Positions 8,940 through 19,242 of a DNA stretch of 64,000 bases are shown here, piece by piece (position 1 is the first letter of the stretch; each line of letters begins with the position of its first letter). Under the pieces are notes generated by a model. The model was given only the letters and a program-made list of their open reading frames with translations. It did not search any database and had not been told where the DNA came from. This stretch comes from Anaplasmataceae bacterium AB001_6. GTDB taxonomy: Bacteria > Pseudomonadota > Alphaproteobacteria > Rickettsiales > Anaplasmataceae. The position numbers and the translations under genes are program-made. The stretch lies in the NCBI GenBank assembly GCA_020002265.1, contig CP048228.1, forward strand, positions 620,001 through 684,000, written 5' to 3'.

Positions 8940-10433
8940 TTATGAATTTAATAAAAAATGATTATATTTATGATATATCTCCTTAAATTCATCTCGATTT
9001 AGCATACCATTAACACTCTTTTCCATGATATTTACAAAATCATCTTTAAATTCATTAAAAGTATCACATACTTTACAATTTTTGATATTTTTTGTTATAC
9101 TAATAAGTATACTTAAAAAATTTATTTCAATATCATTATCGATATTAAAAATACTTTCCACTATTTGCTGAAAAATATCATTTTTATTATCCTTGAATTC
9201 TAAAGATAATGAATAATAATTAAAATCATCTTTTTCTTTGAGAGACTGAATGTTAATATCATTAAAATAATTTAAGTATGATTTATCAATAAATTTCATC
9301 ATTTGTATCATCATAATAAATAATTTGCTGTACATCTTATCAAAATTTATAAAACACAAATCTGATTTATTAATCTGATAATTCTTAAATATTAAATCTA
9401 AAGTAGATGATAAAAAATTAGCATCAATTTTATCGTAATAACTATTAGAAAGATTTAAATAAACATTTCCATTATATAAAACACGATAATAAAAATAACC
9501 AATTACCGAAAAATTTTTATTAAACAGTAAGTTATTTTCTATAACAGTAATTTTTTTTTTAAAAATTTCAGACAATATTTTCAAAGAATCATCTAAAAGA
9601 AAATTAGTTACAGAATAAGAATTTATATTCAACTTATTGTTTTCGTTTACCTCCAATAATATTTCAGAACAAGTATATTCTATACAAAAATTAGATAATG
9701 TTTTATTTTTTTGAAAAAATTTTGATAAATCAAATTTCAAGATTATTTTGTCATAAGTATTAAAATATTTACATAAATTAACAAATAAATTAATTATTTC
9801 ATATGATTTTTTGATATTTTTAGCAATATAAGAATGATAAGTTAAAAGATTCTCATTTTTTATATAATCTAAAACATCTAAAAATTCTATAGAATTTATC
9901 CTATTTGCTAATTTTTGAAATATCAAATTTTTTAAATCATTTAAATGATTTAAAATTGTCATTTTCCATGTAATGTCTTTAGTACCTTTATAAATTCTAA
10001 TAGAATTATAAAATATCAATAATTCATCAGTTATGGATATAATATCTTCAAACATATAATAATCCAATTTATTAATAAGATTGATACTTTGTTTTGATAA
10101 AATAACTGAATCATTTCGCATCTTTTCCAATATAGATTCAAAAAAAATTGCTAAGGCTTGATTATGAGATATTATATTTGCAACATAAAAAGTTATTATA
10201 TTAGATTCAAATAAAGAATTTTCTACATCACGTATTGAAGAATTTAAAATAAGACAATTTTCATTTGTATTAAAAAATTTATTGTCTGTTACTAATATAG
10301 TAAAATCATTTCCATCAAAATGAAAATTCATTCCTGAAGACAAAACGACATTTTCATAACACGCCCTGAGCATATCAATAAAATAGTCACTATTTAATAC
10401 AGAAAAAACTTTTCGAGCGAACTCTTTCCGCAT
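8940..10433 (-). CDS. Hypothetical protein, 497 residues
   Basis: I find no family motif. The protein starts MRKEFARKVFSVLNSDYFID and is rich in Asn, Ile, Leu, Lys and Phe. It looks like an all-alpha, soluble protein with alternating helical segments, no signal peptide and no P-loop, zinc or nuclease motif. The only cysteine pair worth noting is KNCKVCD near residue 450. The length is clearly non-random for this AT-rich sequence, so it is a real gene. It is paired with the 142-residue unknown gene downstream (15-base gap). An 85-base gap lies between its start and the TerC stop upstream on the same strand. Confidence 0.7.
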   Translation of the reverse strand: MRKEFARKVFSVLNSDYFIDMLRACYENVVLSSGMNFHFDGNDFTILVTDNKFFNTNENCLILNSSIRDVENSLFESNIITFYVANIISHNQALAIFFESILEKMRNDSVILSKQSINLINKLDYYMFEDIISITDELLIFYNSIRIYKGTKDITWKMTILNHLNDLKNLIFQKLANRINSIEFLDVLDYIKNENLLTYHSYIAKNIKKSYEIINLFVNLCKYFNTYDKIILKFDLSKFFQKNKTLSNFCIEYTCSEILLEVNENNKLNINSYSVTNFLLDDSLKILSEIFKKKITVIENNLLFNKNFSVIGYFYYRVLYNGNVYLNLSNSYYDKIDANFLSSTLDLIFKNYQINKSDLCFINFDKMYSKLFIMMIQMMKFIDKSYLNYFNDINIQSLKEKDDFNYYSLSLEFKDNKNDIFQQIVESIFNIDNDIEINFLSILISITKNIKNCKVCDTFNEFKDDFVNIMEKSVNGMLNRDEFKEIYHKYNHFLLNS

Positions 10434-10518
10434 AAAAATATAAAAAATAAGAGAAATATATGAGAAACTTATAAAGAAAATAGTATCAAAAAAAGATTAA
10501 TATAATATTAAAACATTA

Positions 10519-11220
10519 TTATTTATTCTTTAATTTTTTTCTCAAATATATCATGATGAAATACAAAATGGTTATACATAATAGGAACAAATAAAAGAGT
10601 ATGCGAGGCATAATTATTCCCAAGGACTCTAAAATCAACTTCATTCCCAATATTCCAATAAAAATAAATACAATTATTCTAATAAATGCATAACGAGATA
10701 AAAATCTCAATAATATGGAATAAATTGTAACCATAAACAACATTGTTATGGCAAAAGCTAATATGATAATTTCAAAATTTCGAGTGAAAGCAATAGCAGT
10801 GATAATTGAATCAAAAGATAATATAAAATCAATCCATATTATTTCTAAAAATGCATAATACGAATTCTTGTAACTTTTTTTATTCACCTTAATTTTATTA
10901 TTTTCTTTCTTAAAGTGAAAATTAATGATTTCAATAATTGCTTTATATAATAAAAACCCTCCCCCTAAAAGCATTATGATATCAAAAACAGAAAGAGTAT
11001 AGATAACATTATTATCTGATTGTTTAATAAAAAAATCTAAAAATAACAACATTAATCCACGGATTATCAGAGCAAAAGATAACCCAATAAATGCTATTAA
11101 TCTAGGTCTTTTAACTTTCTCAACAACAAAAGAAATAAAAACGATATTATCGGCACCTAATACTAATTCTAGAAATAATATAATAAAAAAAGTATATAAA
11201 GCTTCAGTAGAAAAATCCAT
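10519..11220 (-). CDS. TerC-family integral membrane protein
   Basis: A 233-residue polytopic inner-membrane protein with about seven hydrophobic segments. The TerC signature is at the N-terminus: LFLELVLGADNIVFISFV, with the conserved E-x-x-L-x-x-D-N. The second copy is IIWIDFILSFDSIITAIAF, with conserved Asp residues in the membrane. TerC/Alx/YkoY proteins are linked to metal (manganese) homeostasis and metalation of exported proteins; that role is inferred from the family. Divergent from the Atm1-like exporter across 273 bases. In that gap I see only AT-rich sequence with a short 8-base inverted repeat at 11349-11372 that could be chance. Confidence 0.88.
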   Translation of the reverse strand: MDFSTEALYTFFIILFLELVLGADNIVFISFVVEKVKRPRLIAFIGLSFALIIRGLMLLFLDFFIKQSDNNVIYTLSVFDIIMLLGGGFLLYKAIIEIINFHFKKENNKIKVNKKSYKNSYYAFLEIIWIDFILSFDSIITAIAFTRNFEIIILAFAITMLFMVTIYSILLRFLSRYAFIRIIVFIFIGILGMKLILESLGIIMPRILFYLFLLCITILYFIMIYLRKKLKNK

Positions 11221-11492
11221 TATAAGAATCTATATGAAAAAAAATCCTTATATAAAAATTTGAAAATGATAAAGAGCAACCATTCTATTTGATAAAAAAA
11301 TGTAACACATTCTACTTTTTATTATTACCTATAAAATTGAAAATATAATCATAATTTATGAAACAATTATGAACAAAACTCCATTTTCACGGAAAGTCAA
11401 TTGTAACTGAATATAACAATATTTTGCAATAAATAAAATAATATGTTTAAAATTAAAAAATTGATATCACGTAAAGAAGAATTATATCCAAT

Positions 11493-13262
11493 ATGAAAAA
11501 TATAAAAAAATTTTCAACTTTCTCTTCATTAAGGCTTTTTATTAAATATGTTTGGAAATCAAATCAAAAAAAGCATAAATTCTTTATAATTTTTGCTTTC
11601 TTCATGCTGTTGTTATCAAAAATAATAATGGTTTTTGCACCCTTAGCTTATAAAAATATAATTAATAGCATATCAAGTTCACCAAAACATATACCCTTTT
11701 TGATGTTATTAATTTACGGTTTTTCTAGATTGGGAACACAAATATTTTCTGATTTGAAAGATGTATTTTCAAGTTTTACAGAACAACATATAGTAAAAAA
11801 ATTCAACATAGAAGTGTTAACCCACCTTTTAAACCTTGGTGCAGATTTTCATAGCAATAGAAAAACTGGAGAAATCATCAAAAAAATCGAAAGAAGTTCG
11901 AAAGCGATAGAAAGAATAATAACAATGAGCTTTATGATTATGCTACCTATAGTAATTGAAACAACAATAGCAACATTATTCTTGCTTATAATGTATCAAA
12001 ATAATATCTGGTATACAGCTATGATTTTAATATCAGTTCTCATATATATCACATATACACTGAAAATTTCTGATTGGAGAGCAGATACTGTCAAAAATAT
12101 GGCAAAATATGATAATCAGATGGGTTTTCAGGGTTTAGATTTGCTTATAAATTATGAAAATGTTAAATCTTTTACAAATGAAGAATATGAATTAAAAAAA
12201 TATGAAGATTTTTGCAATAAATATAAAAAAACTGCCATACGCAATAAAGTAAATCTCTCGATTCTTAACTTAGGGCAAAGTTTGATTATATCAATGTGCT
12301 TATTGCCTATTTTATTTTTAACAACATATGATGTTTTAAAAAGCATCATAACAGTTGGAGATTTTGTTTTGATAAATACCATTTTATTGCAATTATTTAT
12401 CCCATTAAATAATTTAGGTTTTTCATACAGAGAGATACGGCTAGGTCTAATAAGCGTTCTAGAAGTATTTGAAATATTAAATATAAAACCGAGCATAATT
12501 GATAAACATGGTGCACAAAAAATAGAAATTAAAAATGGAGAAATTCAATTTGATTGTGTAACATTTTGTTATGAACATGAACGCACAATTTTAGATAAAT
12601 TATCATTCAACATTATTCCAAAAGAAACAACAGCTATTGTAGGCCGTACTGGTTCTGGAAAATCAACAATATCAAAATTATTATTGAGATTATTTGAACC
12701 TCAAGAAGGAACAATAAAAATTGATAATAAAAACATATGTGACGTAACACAACATAGTCTGCGTAGCCAAATTGCATATGTTTCGCAAGATATAACATTA
12801 TTCAATTCATCTTTTAAAGAAAATATAAGATATGGAAGACTAGATGCAACAGATGAAGAGGTATTTAAAGCAGCTAAAAGAGCCAAAATACATGATTTTA
12901 TTATTGGAACAAAGGAAGGATATAACTCTATTGTTGGAGAAAGAGGAATAAAATTATCAGGAGGAGAAAAACAAAGAATAGCAATAGCAAGAGCAATAAT
13001 AAAAAATCCCAAGATATTTATATTCGATGAATCAACATCATCTTTAGATACAAGAATAGAAAAAAATATACAAGAAAATATAAGCGAAATTTCTGAAGGA
13101 ACAACAACTATAATAATTGCTCACAGATTATCTACAATTGTCGCTGCAAAGCAAATTATAGTATTTGAAAATGGAACAATTATCGAGTATGGAAACCACA
13201 AAGATTTAATACAAAAACAAGGAGCTTACTACGATATGTGGCAAGCTCAAAAAAATCATTAG
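11493..13262 (+). CDS. Atm1/ABCB7-type ABC exporter
   Basis: A half-transporter of 589 residues that would work as a homodimer in the inner membrane. The N-terminal transmembrane domain (about residues 30-320) has six segments and the Atm1-like stretch INYENVKSFTNEEYELKKYE. The C-terminal ATPase has Walker A GRTGSGKST near 390, Q-loop YVSQDITLF, signature LSGGEKQR near 490, Walker B IFIFDESTSSLD and H-loop AHRLSTI. Alphaproteobacterial Atm1 relatives export glutathione-linked metals or a sulfur compound needed for Fe-S assembly outside the compartment; the substrate here is inferred. Convergent with icd, nine bases apart. Confidence 0.9.
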   Translation: MKNIKKFSTFSSLRLFIKYVWKSNQKKHKFFIIFAFFMLLLSKIIMVFAPLAYKNIINSISSSPKHIPFLMLLIYGFSRLGTQIFSDLKDVFSSFTEQHIVKKFNIEVLTHLLNLGADFHSNRKTGEIIKKIERSSKAIERIITMSFMIMLPIVIETTIATLFLLIMYQNNIWYTAMILISVLIYITYTLKISDWRADTVKNMAKYDNQMGFQGLDLLINYENVKSFTNEEYELKKYEDFCNKYKKTAIRNKVNLSILNLGQSLIISMCLLPILFLTTYDVLKSIITVGDFVLINTILLQLFIPLNNLGFSYREIRLGLISVLEVFEILNIKPSIIDKHGAQKIEIKNGEIQFDCVTFCYEHERTILDKLSFNIIPKETTAIVGRTGSGKSTISKLLLRLFEPQEGTIKIDNKNICDVTQHSLRSQIAYVSQDITLFNSSFKENIRYGRLDATDEEVFKAAKRAKIHDFIIGTKEGYNSIVGERGIKLSGGEKQRIAIARAIIKNPKIFIFDESTSSLDTRIEKNIQENISEISEGTTTIIIAHRLSTIVAAKQIIVFENGTIIEYGNHKDLIQKQGAYYDMWQAQKNH

Positions 13263-13271
13263 ATAAATACA

Positions 13272-14714
13272 TTAAACTCTGAAGCCATATCTGTCTCCAT
13301 AAATGTATAATTTATACATTCTAGTGACTTCGATATCTTTGTCTAAAAATTGATGCATTAAATCAAGTATATCACCGTGCTTTATTAATTGGTCTTTATC
13401 AGCTATAAATCTACATACAACAGTATCGGTAAACATTGGATCTTCTATAGTTTTTTCTGGCCATAAAGAAAGACCTTTTATGCTAATATTGCATAATACA
13501 AAACCTGATAAAGTATTGAACTCTTCTATTTTTTTCAATAATTCATTTATCATATCAGAATTCCACTGAAGACATAAATCTACTCCTACTAAATGTTTGG
13601 GAGTACTTTGCATTGTCTCCGATATTAGAGATTTAAATCTATCATTGAGATCTGATTTATTTAATAAATCACATTTCATAGGAGACATATCATAATTTTT
13701 AATATTTGTATCAATATTTTTGCATATTTCATCAGTAAATTCTGTAGTAGAAAGCTTTTTTTTACTATGATTTTCATCATAGAGATCCACTGTATGCATA
13801 CCATTTTCTATAGTATGGAGCCATGCATTCTGAATTTTTTTAGCAATTTCATCCTGTGAAAGATAATAAAGCATATTAATAGCAGCATTAAGTAAAGCAG
13901 AAGGATTAGCAATATTTTTTCCAGCAATATCTGGCGCTGAACCATGTACAGCCTCAAACATTGCATAATTACTACCTATATTTGCACTACCAGATATACC
14001 AATAGAACCAGATATTTCTGCAACAACGTCCGATATAATATCTCCATACAAATTTTCTGTGACTATAACATCAAATCTTTCAGGGTATTTAGCTAACCTA
14101 GCTGTTCCTATATCAACAATTAAACTATCATTTTTTATATCAGGATATAAAGAAGCAACATAATCAAATGCTTTATGAAAAGTCCCATCTGTAAGTTTCA
14201 TGATATTATCTTTTATAAAACATGTAACTTTTTTACGATTATTTTTCTTTGCATATTCAAAAGCATATCTACATATTCTTTCTGAAGCAGTATAAGTTAT
14301 CGTTTTAGCAGTAAGATTTGAGTCATAAGTATCTTTATACTCTATTCCAGCATATAAATCTTCTTCATTTTCTCTTATTATGACTACATCAATATTTTTG
14401 CTTTTATCAATAAAAGATATACAAGGTCTTACATTTGCATATAAACCTAATTTCTTTCTCATGGTGACATTTAAACTTTTGACCCCCTGTCCTTGAGGAG
14501 TGGTAATTGGTGCTTTTAAAACTACTTTCGTTCTATTAATATTTTCCCATGCACTATCTGGAATTCCAGTTTGTATTCCTTTTTCATAAAATTTAATACC
14601 CATTTCAACAGTACTAAATTTTATATCTGCACCAGCATGCTTCATTATTTTTATAACGGAATCCATTATTTCTGGACCTATTCCATCGCCATAAACAACA
14701 CTAATTTCTCTCAT
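13272..14714 (-). CDS. icd: Isocitrate dehydrogenase, long rickettsial type
   Basis: Oxidises isocitrate to 2-oxoglutarate in the TCA cycle. The 480-residue chain has the beta-decarboxylating dehydrogenase core: VVYGDGIGPEI at the N-terminus, KAPITTPQG with SLNVTMRKKLGLYANVRP for substrate binding, the active-site IIRENEEDLYAGIEY, VTENLYGDIISD near 220 and FEAVHGSAPDIAGKNIANP near 250. About 130 extra C-terminal residues follow the core. This makes it like the Rickettsia and Thermus long forms rather than the E. coli form. Coenzyme preference cannot be read with confidence. sucB, for the next step, is at 43.9 kb. Divergent from the AEC permease. Confidence 0.93.
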   Translation of the reverse strand: MREISVVYGDGIGPEIMDSVIKIMKHAGADIKFSTVEMGIKFYEKGIQTGIPDSAWENINRTKVVLKAPITTPQGQGVKSLNVTMRKKLGLYANVRPCISFIDKSKNIDVVIIRENEEDLYAGIEYKDTYDSNLTAKTITYTASERICRYAFEYAKKNNRKKVTCFIKDNIMKLTDGTFHKAFDYVASLYPDIKNDSLIVDIGTARLAKYPERFDVIVTENLYGDIISDVVAEISGSIGISGSANIGSNYAMFEAVHGSAPDIAGKNIANPSALLNAAINMLYYLSQDEIAKKIQNAWLHTIENGMHTVDLYDENHSKKKLSTTEFTDEICKNIDTNIKNYDMSPMKCDLLNKSDLNDRFKSLISETMQSTPKHLVGVDLCLQWNSDMINELLKKIEEFNTLSGFVLCNISIKGLSLWPEKTIEDPMFTDTVVCRFIADKDQLIKHGDILDLMHQFLDKDIEVTRMYKLYIYGDRYGFRV

Positions 14715-14997
14715 ATCGGATATATAAAAAACAAAAATTTAAAAGCAGAATTCGCTTCAATGAAATATTATATAAAAACTGTATTAAATCAAATAAAATG
14801 TGAATTTTATTATTTTTTTTATATAAATTTTTATGTAACTTGTATAACAAATAAAATATGGCTACTATTATTTAGTAATTCTTGTTGCAAATTTAGAATA
14901 CCGATTTTAAATTCTATGAATCTACACTATATTCTTATATTGTGGATTTCTTTTTACGATTCATAAATAAACAGTTATTTCTTACAAGGTTCGTATA

Positions 14998-15957
14998 GTG
15001 TTTTTAGCGATAGTGATAAAAATGATACCCCTTTACTGCAACATATTCATTGGATATATTGCAAAAAAATTAATATCTGTAGAAGCTGAATCTATGATTA
15101 GATTCAGCTTGTATATATTAGCTCCTATAATATTATTTGCTGCAATAACCAAATTAGAAAATTCTAGTCAATACGTTTCATTACCACTCCTTATATTCAC
15201 AATTAGTTCTCTTCTTTGTTACGTAGTCTATAAGGTAAACAATATATTTTATCAAGATGGTATGCGTAATATTGTTGCATATAGCTCTGGAAGCTCAAAT
15301 ACAAGTCAACTTGGGCTACCTATTGCAATGTTAGTATTAGATAAAGAAAGTATATCAATATATATCATTGGTTACCTTGGAATGATAATTTTTGAAAATA
15401 CCTATGGTTTTTATATTGCAGCAAAAGGAAATTTTCCAATTTCTTATTGTATTAAAAGAGTGCTAAAATTACCAGCTATGTATTCAATATTATTAGGTTT
15501 GATAGCAAATTTTTTTGATGTAAAAGTACCTTCATTATTCAGTGGATTTATAGACAATATAAGAAGTACCTATATTGTTTTAGGTCTATGTAGCTTAGGA
15601 ATAGCAGTTGCTCAGATAAATAAAATAGAAATAGACTGGAAGTGTATTTTTATCACCACAGTAGTGAAATATGTATTTTGGCCAATATTAATGCTCTTTC
15701 TAATATATTGCGATTACAACATATTGCATATATATAATAACAAAGAAACATATATCGCAATGTTTTGTATATCAATAGTGCCAATTTCTATAACAACAAT
15801 GATTGTAGGTGCTTCTCTAAATTATCAAACAGAAAAATTAGCTCTAATGTTATTAATAAATACTATAGCAGGTATGTTTTATATACCAGTTGCATTAACT
15901 TTCTATCAATCTGACATATTGCAAAATATTATCTTTAAAATTGATCATCTAAATTAG
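14998..15957 (+). CDS. AEC-family (auxin efflux carrier-like) permease
   Basis: A 319-residue inner-membrane protein with about ten hydrophobic segments in two five-helix halves. It has the family's mid-protein motif SSGSSNTSQLGLPIAMLVL and the corresponding C-terminal half ISIVPISITTMIVGASL. Bacterial AEC proteins transport small organic acids such as malate or malonate; the substrate here is unknown. A GTG at 14998 is the likely start, backed by AAGG eight bases upstream. A second candidate is the ATG eight codons further on. The 284 bases before it carry no gene I accept. The PpiD-like gene follows 53 bases later on the same strand. Confidence 0.85.
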   Translation: MFLAIVIKMIPLYCNIFIGYIAKKLISVEAESMIRFSLYILAPIILFAAITKLENSSQYVSLPLLIFTISSLLCYVVYKVNNIFYQDGMRNIVAYSSGSSNTSQLGLPIAMLVLDKESISIYIIGYLGMIIFENTYGFYIAAKGNFPISYCIKRVLKLPAMYSILLGLIANFFDVKVPSLFSGFIDNIRSTYIVLGLCSLGIAVAQINKIEIDWKCIFITTVVKYVFWPILMLFLIYCDYNILHIYNNKETYIAMFCISIVPISITTMIVGASLNYQTEKLALMLLINTIAGMFYIPVALTFYQSDILQNIIFKIDHLN

Positions 15958-16010
15958 AAAAGTTATAATCTTGTATTGCAATTGGTATCATTTTATTTTA
16001 ATCATTCACA

Positions 16011-17849
16011 ATGAGAATCTCGAAAACTAAAAAAATTATCGGTCTTTTTTTAATCACAGCATTTTTTTTCCTTTCTCTGAGAGAAGGAATATTCCTTTTT
16101 AAAAAAGATCAAATAAAAATAGGAAAGTATCATATAGATAAAAGTGAATATAATAAAATATTAAATAATACAATAAATTATTTAACTACTACTGGTTTTG
16201 AATTAAAAGACAGTAATATGCACTATTTAAAGCAGCTTGCTTTAGATTTAGCTGTGCAAGATAAAATACTTACCAAATATATAAAAAAAATATCTTTGAA
16301 TATAAGTGACCCAGCCATAATTAAAATGATCAAAAATTTTGAGCAATTCTCAGATAAAAATGAAAAGTTTAATAAAGAAAATTTAGATAATTTTTTGCAA
16401 AAAAATAAGATATCAGAACAAGAATATGTTAAACAAGTTAAATTTGATATTTTAAAACAAATAATAAAACAACCATTGGAAAATATAAATTTCAAATTTA
16501 ATAATATATATAGGGATATTTTTAATTACTATAATGATGAATTCGTAACAGAAATATATACTTTTGATACAGAAATTTTGAGAAAAAATCTAGCTCAAAT
16601 AACTGAAGATGAACTTTTAGATTTTTATAAAGAAAATAAATCAAACTATGAATTTCCAAATTATAAAATAGTAAAATATCTTGTTTTAAACAAAGACGCA
16701 ATTGACATAAATGATACTTTGATATCAGATCAAGAAATACAACAATTTATACAAGAAAATAACTATGATAAAAAATATAGCATAAAGTATGCAAAAACAA
16801 ATTCACACACAATAGCTAATGATTTGCTTTCTGCTATAAAAAATAATGATATACGTAAGATACGTTCAATATCTGAAAGCAAAAAAATTACTTTTACAAA
16901 ATTCAATAATATTAAGAGTGATGATGTTAGATTAGAAAATTTTGTGTTACAATACATCACCAATTTCAACTATAAAGATAAAAATTCTCCAAGTGTAGCA
17001 ATATCTTTTAACAAACAAGATAATTTATATTATATATTTTATAAACCAAATGTTCTTAATAGCAGCATTGATGACAATGAATATCAGAAGATAAAAGTAC
17101 TATTAATGCAAAGTAAAACTAATTATGAGTCAAAGATGAGTGCATTAATTGATAAGATCGAAGATTCTATTAATAGAGATGAAATAAATTTTAATGAAAT
17201 ACAATCTTTATATTCTTTAAAAATGTATAACGCTGGCAAAATAGATATCGATAATTACAACTCTGAAGATAACAAACGTCAATTAAAAAGTGATTTATTC
17301 TCTTATAATGACATAATGAACCAAATTATTGAATCAAAAGTGAAAAATATCAATTTTTTTAAAAAATCTCAAACCAAAGAACATACCTATTATATGATAT
17401 ATATTAGTGATCAAATTAATAGCAAACCAATGACTTTTCATGAAGCAAAAAAATTGATAAAAAAAGAAATAGAAATGAATAAAATAAAGAGTAAGATAAA
17501 CAATATGGTTAGAAAAAATAGTATAAACGCTAACAAAAAAAGAAAAGGAATAGATAAAAAAGAGATAATTTTATCAAGAAAAAAAATATTGATAAATAAA
17601 GATAAAGACTATGATAATTACCCTAATGAGCTATTTGTTGAAATTTTACAGAATAAAAATATTGGAGAACCAACTCAAATATACTCAGATAAAAGATCTT
17701 CTAATAAATTGACATTAGGTATAATAAAATCAAAAAATAAGAAAAATATTAAAAAATCGGATATGAACGAAATTCAAAATTATCATAAAAAGATAAATAT
17801 TGATCTCAATGATATTGCAAAAAAGGAATTTATCTCTGCTTTATCTTAA
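16011..17849 (+). CDS. PpiD/SurA-like membrane-anchored periplasmic chaperone
   Basis: This 612-residue protein has one N-terminal membrane anchor (about residues 9-28, IIGLFLITAFFFLSLREGIF). A SurA_N-type helical region follows (LKQLALDLAVQDKILTKYIKK, then ISEQEYVKQVKFDILKQII), and a long, very Lys/Asn-rich periplasmic part ends it. This is the architecture of PpiD, which helps proteins leaving the Sec channel. A parvulin domain is hard to see: the region around 210-330 has the right size but lacks a clear ASHIL motif, so prolyl isomerase activity is doubtful. Convergent with clpX. Its location beside tig/clpXP agrees with a quality-control role, though it is on the other strand. Confidence 0.75.
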   Translation: MRISKTKKIIGLFLITAFFFLSLREGIFLFKKDQIKIGKYHIDKSEYNKILNNTINYLTTTGFELKDSNMHYLKQLALDLAVQDKILTKYIKKISLNISDPAIIKMIKNFEQFSDKNEKFNKENLDNFLQKNKISEQEYVKQVKFDILKQIIKQPLENINFKFNNIYRDIFNYYNDEFVTEIYTFDTEILRKNLAQITEDELLDFYKENKSNYEFPNYKIVKYLVLNKDAIDINDTLISDQEIQQFIQENNYDKKYSIKYAKTNSHTIANDLLSAIKNNDIRKIRSISESKKITFTKFNNIKSDDVRLENFVLQYITNFNYKDKNSPSVAISFNKQDNLYYIFYKPNVLNSSIDDNEYQKIKVLLMQSKTNYESKMSALIDKIEDSINRDEINFNEIQSLYSLKMYNAGKIDIDNYNSEDNKRQLKSDLFSYNDIMNQIIESKVKNINFFKKSQTKEHTYYMIYISDQINSKPMTFHEAKKLIKKEIEMNKIKSKINNMVRKNSINANKKRKGIDKKEIILSRKKILINKDKDYDNYPNELFVEILQNKNIGEPTQIYSDKRSSNKLTLGIIKSKNKKNIKKSDMNEIQNYHKKINIDLNDIAKKEFISALS

Positions 17850-17879
17850 AACAAAGAAGTGATCATACAAAATAAAAAT

Positions 17880-17907
17880 ACAATATCTATAGGACGATAT
17901 ATATTGT
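17880..17907. terminator. Possible bidirectional terminator between the ppiD-like gene and clpX
   Basis: Inverted repeat ACAATAT (17880-17886) / ATATTGT (17901-17907) can be extended inward by three pairs after one mismatch. It lies in the 59-base convergent junction and abuts the clpX stop. It is AT-only with no strong U-run, so weak as an intrinsic terminator. Confidence 0.3.
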
Positions 17908-17908
17908 G

Positions 17909-19222
17909 CTAAGCAAGTATTTTATCAACATACTTATCATCTATTTCAATAGTTTCCTCTTTTTTATTGGGAAGTTTCCCTATACCTTTTTCTTTTCTAT
18001 AATCTGGAATATTATACATATGGTCCAGTAGCAATTTTTCCATAATAGACCTTAAACCTCTAGCACCTAAATTAATCTTTATAGCATTATCTGCTATATT
18101 AGATAGCGCATCTTCAGTGAAAAGCAAATTGTATCCATCGTAAAAAAACATCTTCTTATATTGTTTCACTAAAGCATTTTTAGGTTCAATAAGAATTCTT
18201 TGCAGATCATTTTTCGTTAATTTATTGAGATAAACCAATATAGGTAACCTTCCTACTAATTCTGGAATTAAGCCAAATTTCACTAGGTCTTCATGAATAC
18301 AATCACGCAAAATAGAAACATCTGATTCTTGTTGATCTGAATTTTCACTTCTTTTGGCAAGATTTTTATCATTTTTACCACTATTAAAGCCTATTGTTTT
18401 CGCATCAGTTCTAGAGGATATAATATTTTCTAAACCAACAAATGCTCCTCCACAAATAAATAAGATTCCTGATGTATCAATTTTTATACATTCTTGCCCT
18501 GGATGCTTACGACCACCTTGAGGTGGTATATAAGCAACAGTACCTTCTATAATCTTAAGTAAAGCTTGTTGCACACCTTCACCAGAAACATCTCTAGTAA
18601 TAGATGGATTTTCTGATTTCCTTGATATTTTATCTATTTCATCAATATATATAATACCGCTTTGAGCAGCCTCAATATCATAATCTGCATTCTGCAACAA
18701 TCTTAATAATATGTTTTCAACATCATCACCAACATATCCAGCTTCAGTAAGATTTGTAGCATCAACAATAGCAAAAGGTACATTTAACATTTTAGCTAAA
18801 GTAGTAGCAAAAAGAGTCTTGCCTGAACCTGTTGGACCTAATAATAATATATTAGACTTGCTTAACTCAACATCATCATCATCTTTTAAGGAGTCAGCAG
18901 AATTTTTTATTTTTTTATAATGATTGTAAACGGCAACTGATATAACTTTTTTAGCATCAAATTGTCCTATTATATATCTATCCAGATAATTTTTTATAGA
19001 ACTAGGTGTAATGTTATCAAAATCAACTTTTTTGCTATCAGCAATCTCTGAAAAATTATCTTTAGAAATATCTTTAATTATAGAATTTTTACTGCTAACA
19101 GCAGCATAACACATATCTATGCATTCATTACATATAGATGCAGATTCAGCAGTTATAATTCTATCAACACTCTTCTCATTTCTTCCACAAAAAGAACAGA
19201 AAATCTCAAAACTAGCTTTCAT
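17909..19222 (-). CDS. clpX: ATP-dependent Clp protease ATP-binding subunit ClpX
   Basis: The AAA+ unfoldase that feeds substrates, including ssrA-tagged proteins, into ClpP. The 437-residue protein has the N-terminal C4 zinc domain (CSFCGRN and CNECIDMC), Walker A GPTGSGKT near 130, the GYVG pore loop, Walker [11 protein letters not shown], the RKH loop in GGRKHPGQ and the IGF ClpP-docking loop (AKTIGF). The zinc domain is the SspB tail docking site, consistent with sspB being present at 47.4 kb. It is last in the order tig > clpP > clpX with 15-20-base gaps, the classic arrangement. Confidence 0.97.
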   Translation of the reverse strand: MKASFEIFCSFCGRNEKSVDRIITAESASICNECIDMCYAAVSSKNSIIKDISKDNFSEIADSKKVDFDNITPSSIKNYLDRYIIGQFDAKKVISVAVYNHYKKIKNSADSLKDDDDVELSKSNILLLGPTGSGKTLFATTLAKMLNVPFAIVDATNLTEAGYVGDDVENILLRLLQNADYDIEAAQSGIIYIDEIDKISRKSENPSITRDVSGEGVQQALLKIIEGTVAYIPPQGGRKHPGQECIKIDTSGILFICGGAFVGLENIISSRTDAKTIGFNSGKNDKNLAKRSENSDQQESDVSILRDCIHEDLVKFGLIPELVGRLPILVYLNKLTKNDLQRILIEPKNALVKQYKKMFFYDGYNLLFTEDALSNIADNAIKINLGARGLRSIMEKLLLDHMYNIPDYRKEKGIGKLPNKKEETIEIDDKYVDKILA

Positions 19223-19242
19223 AACACATTAAAAATATTGCA

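Noticed and set aside
11349-11372. Inverted repeat TCATAATT/AATTATGA between the TerC gene and the Atm1-like exporter
   Set aside because: Only eight pairs, nearly all A-T; the chance expectation is high, so it is not listed as a regulatory site.
14760-14966. A 69-codon open frame between icd and the AEC permease
   Set aside because: Its composition is that of AT-rich noise (Ile, Asn, Tyr, Phe runs), it has no Shine-Dalgarno sequence, and the frame extends back antisense through icd.
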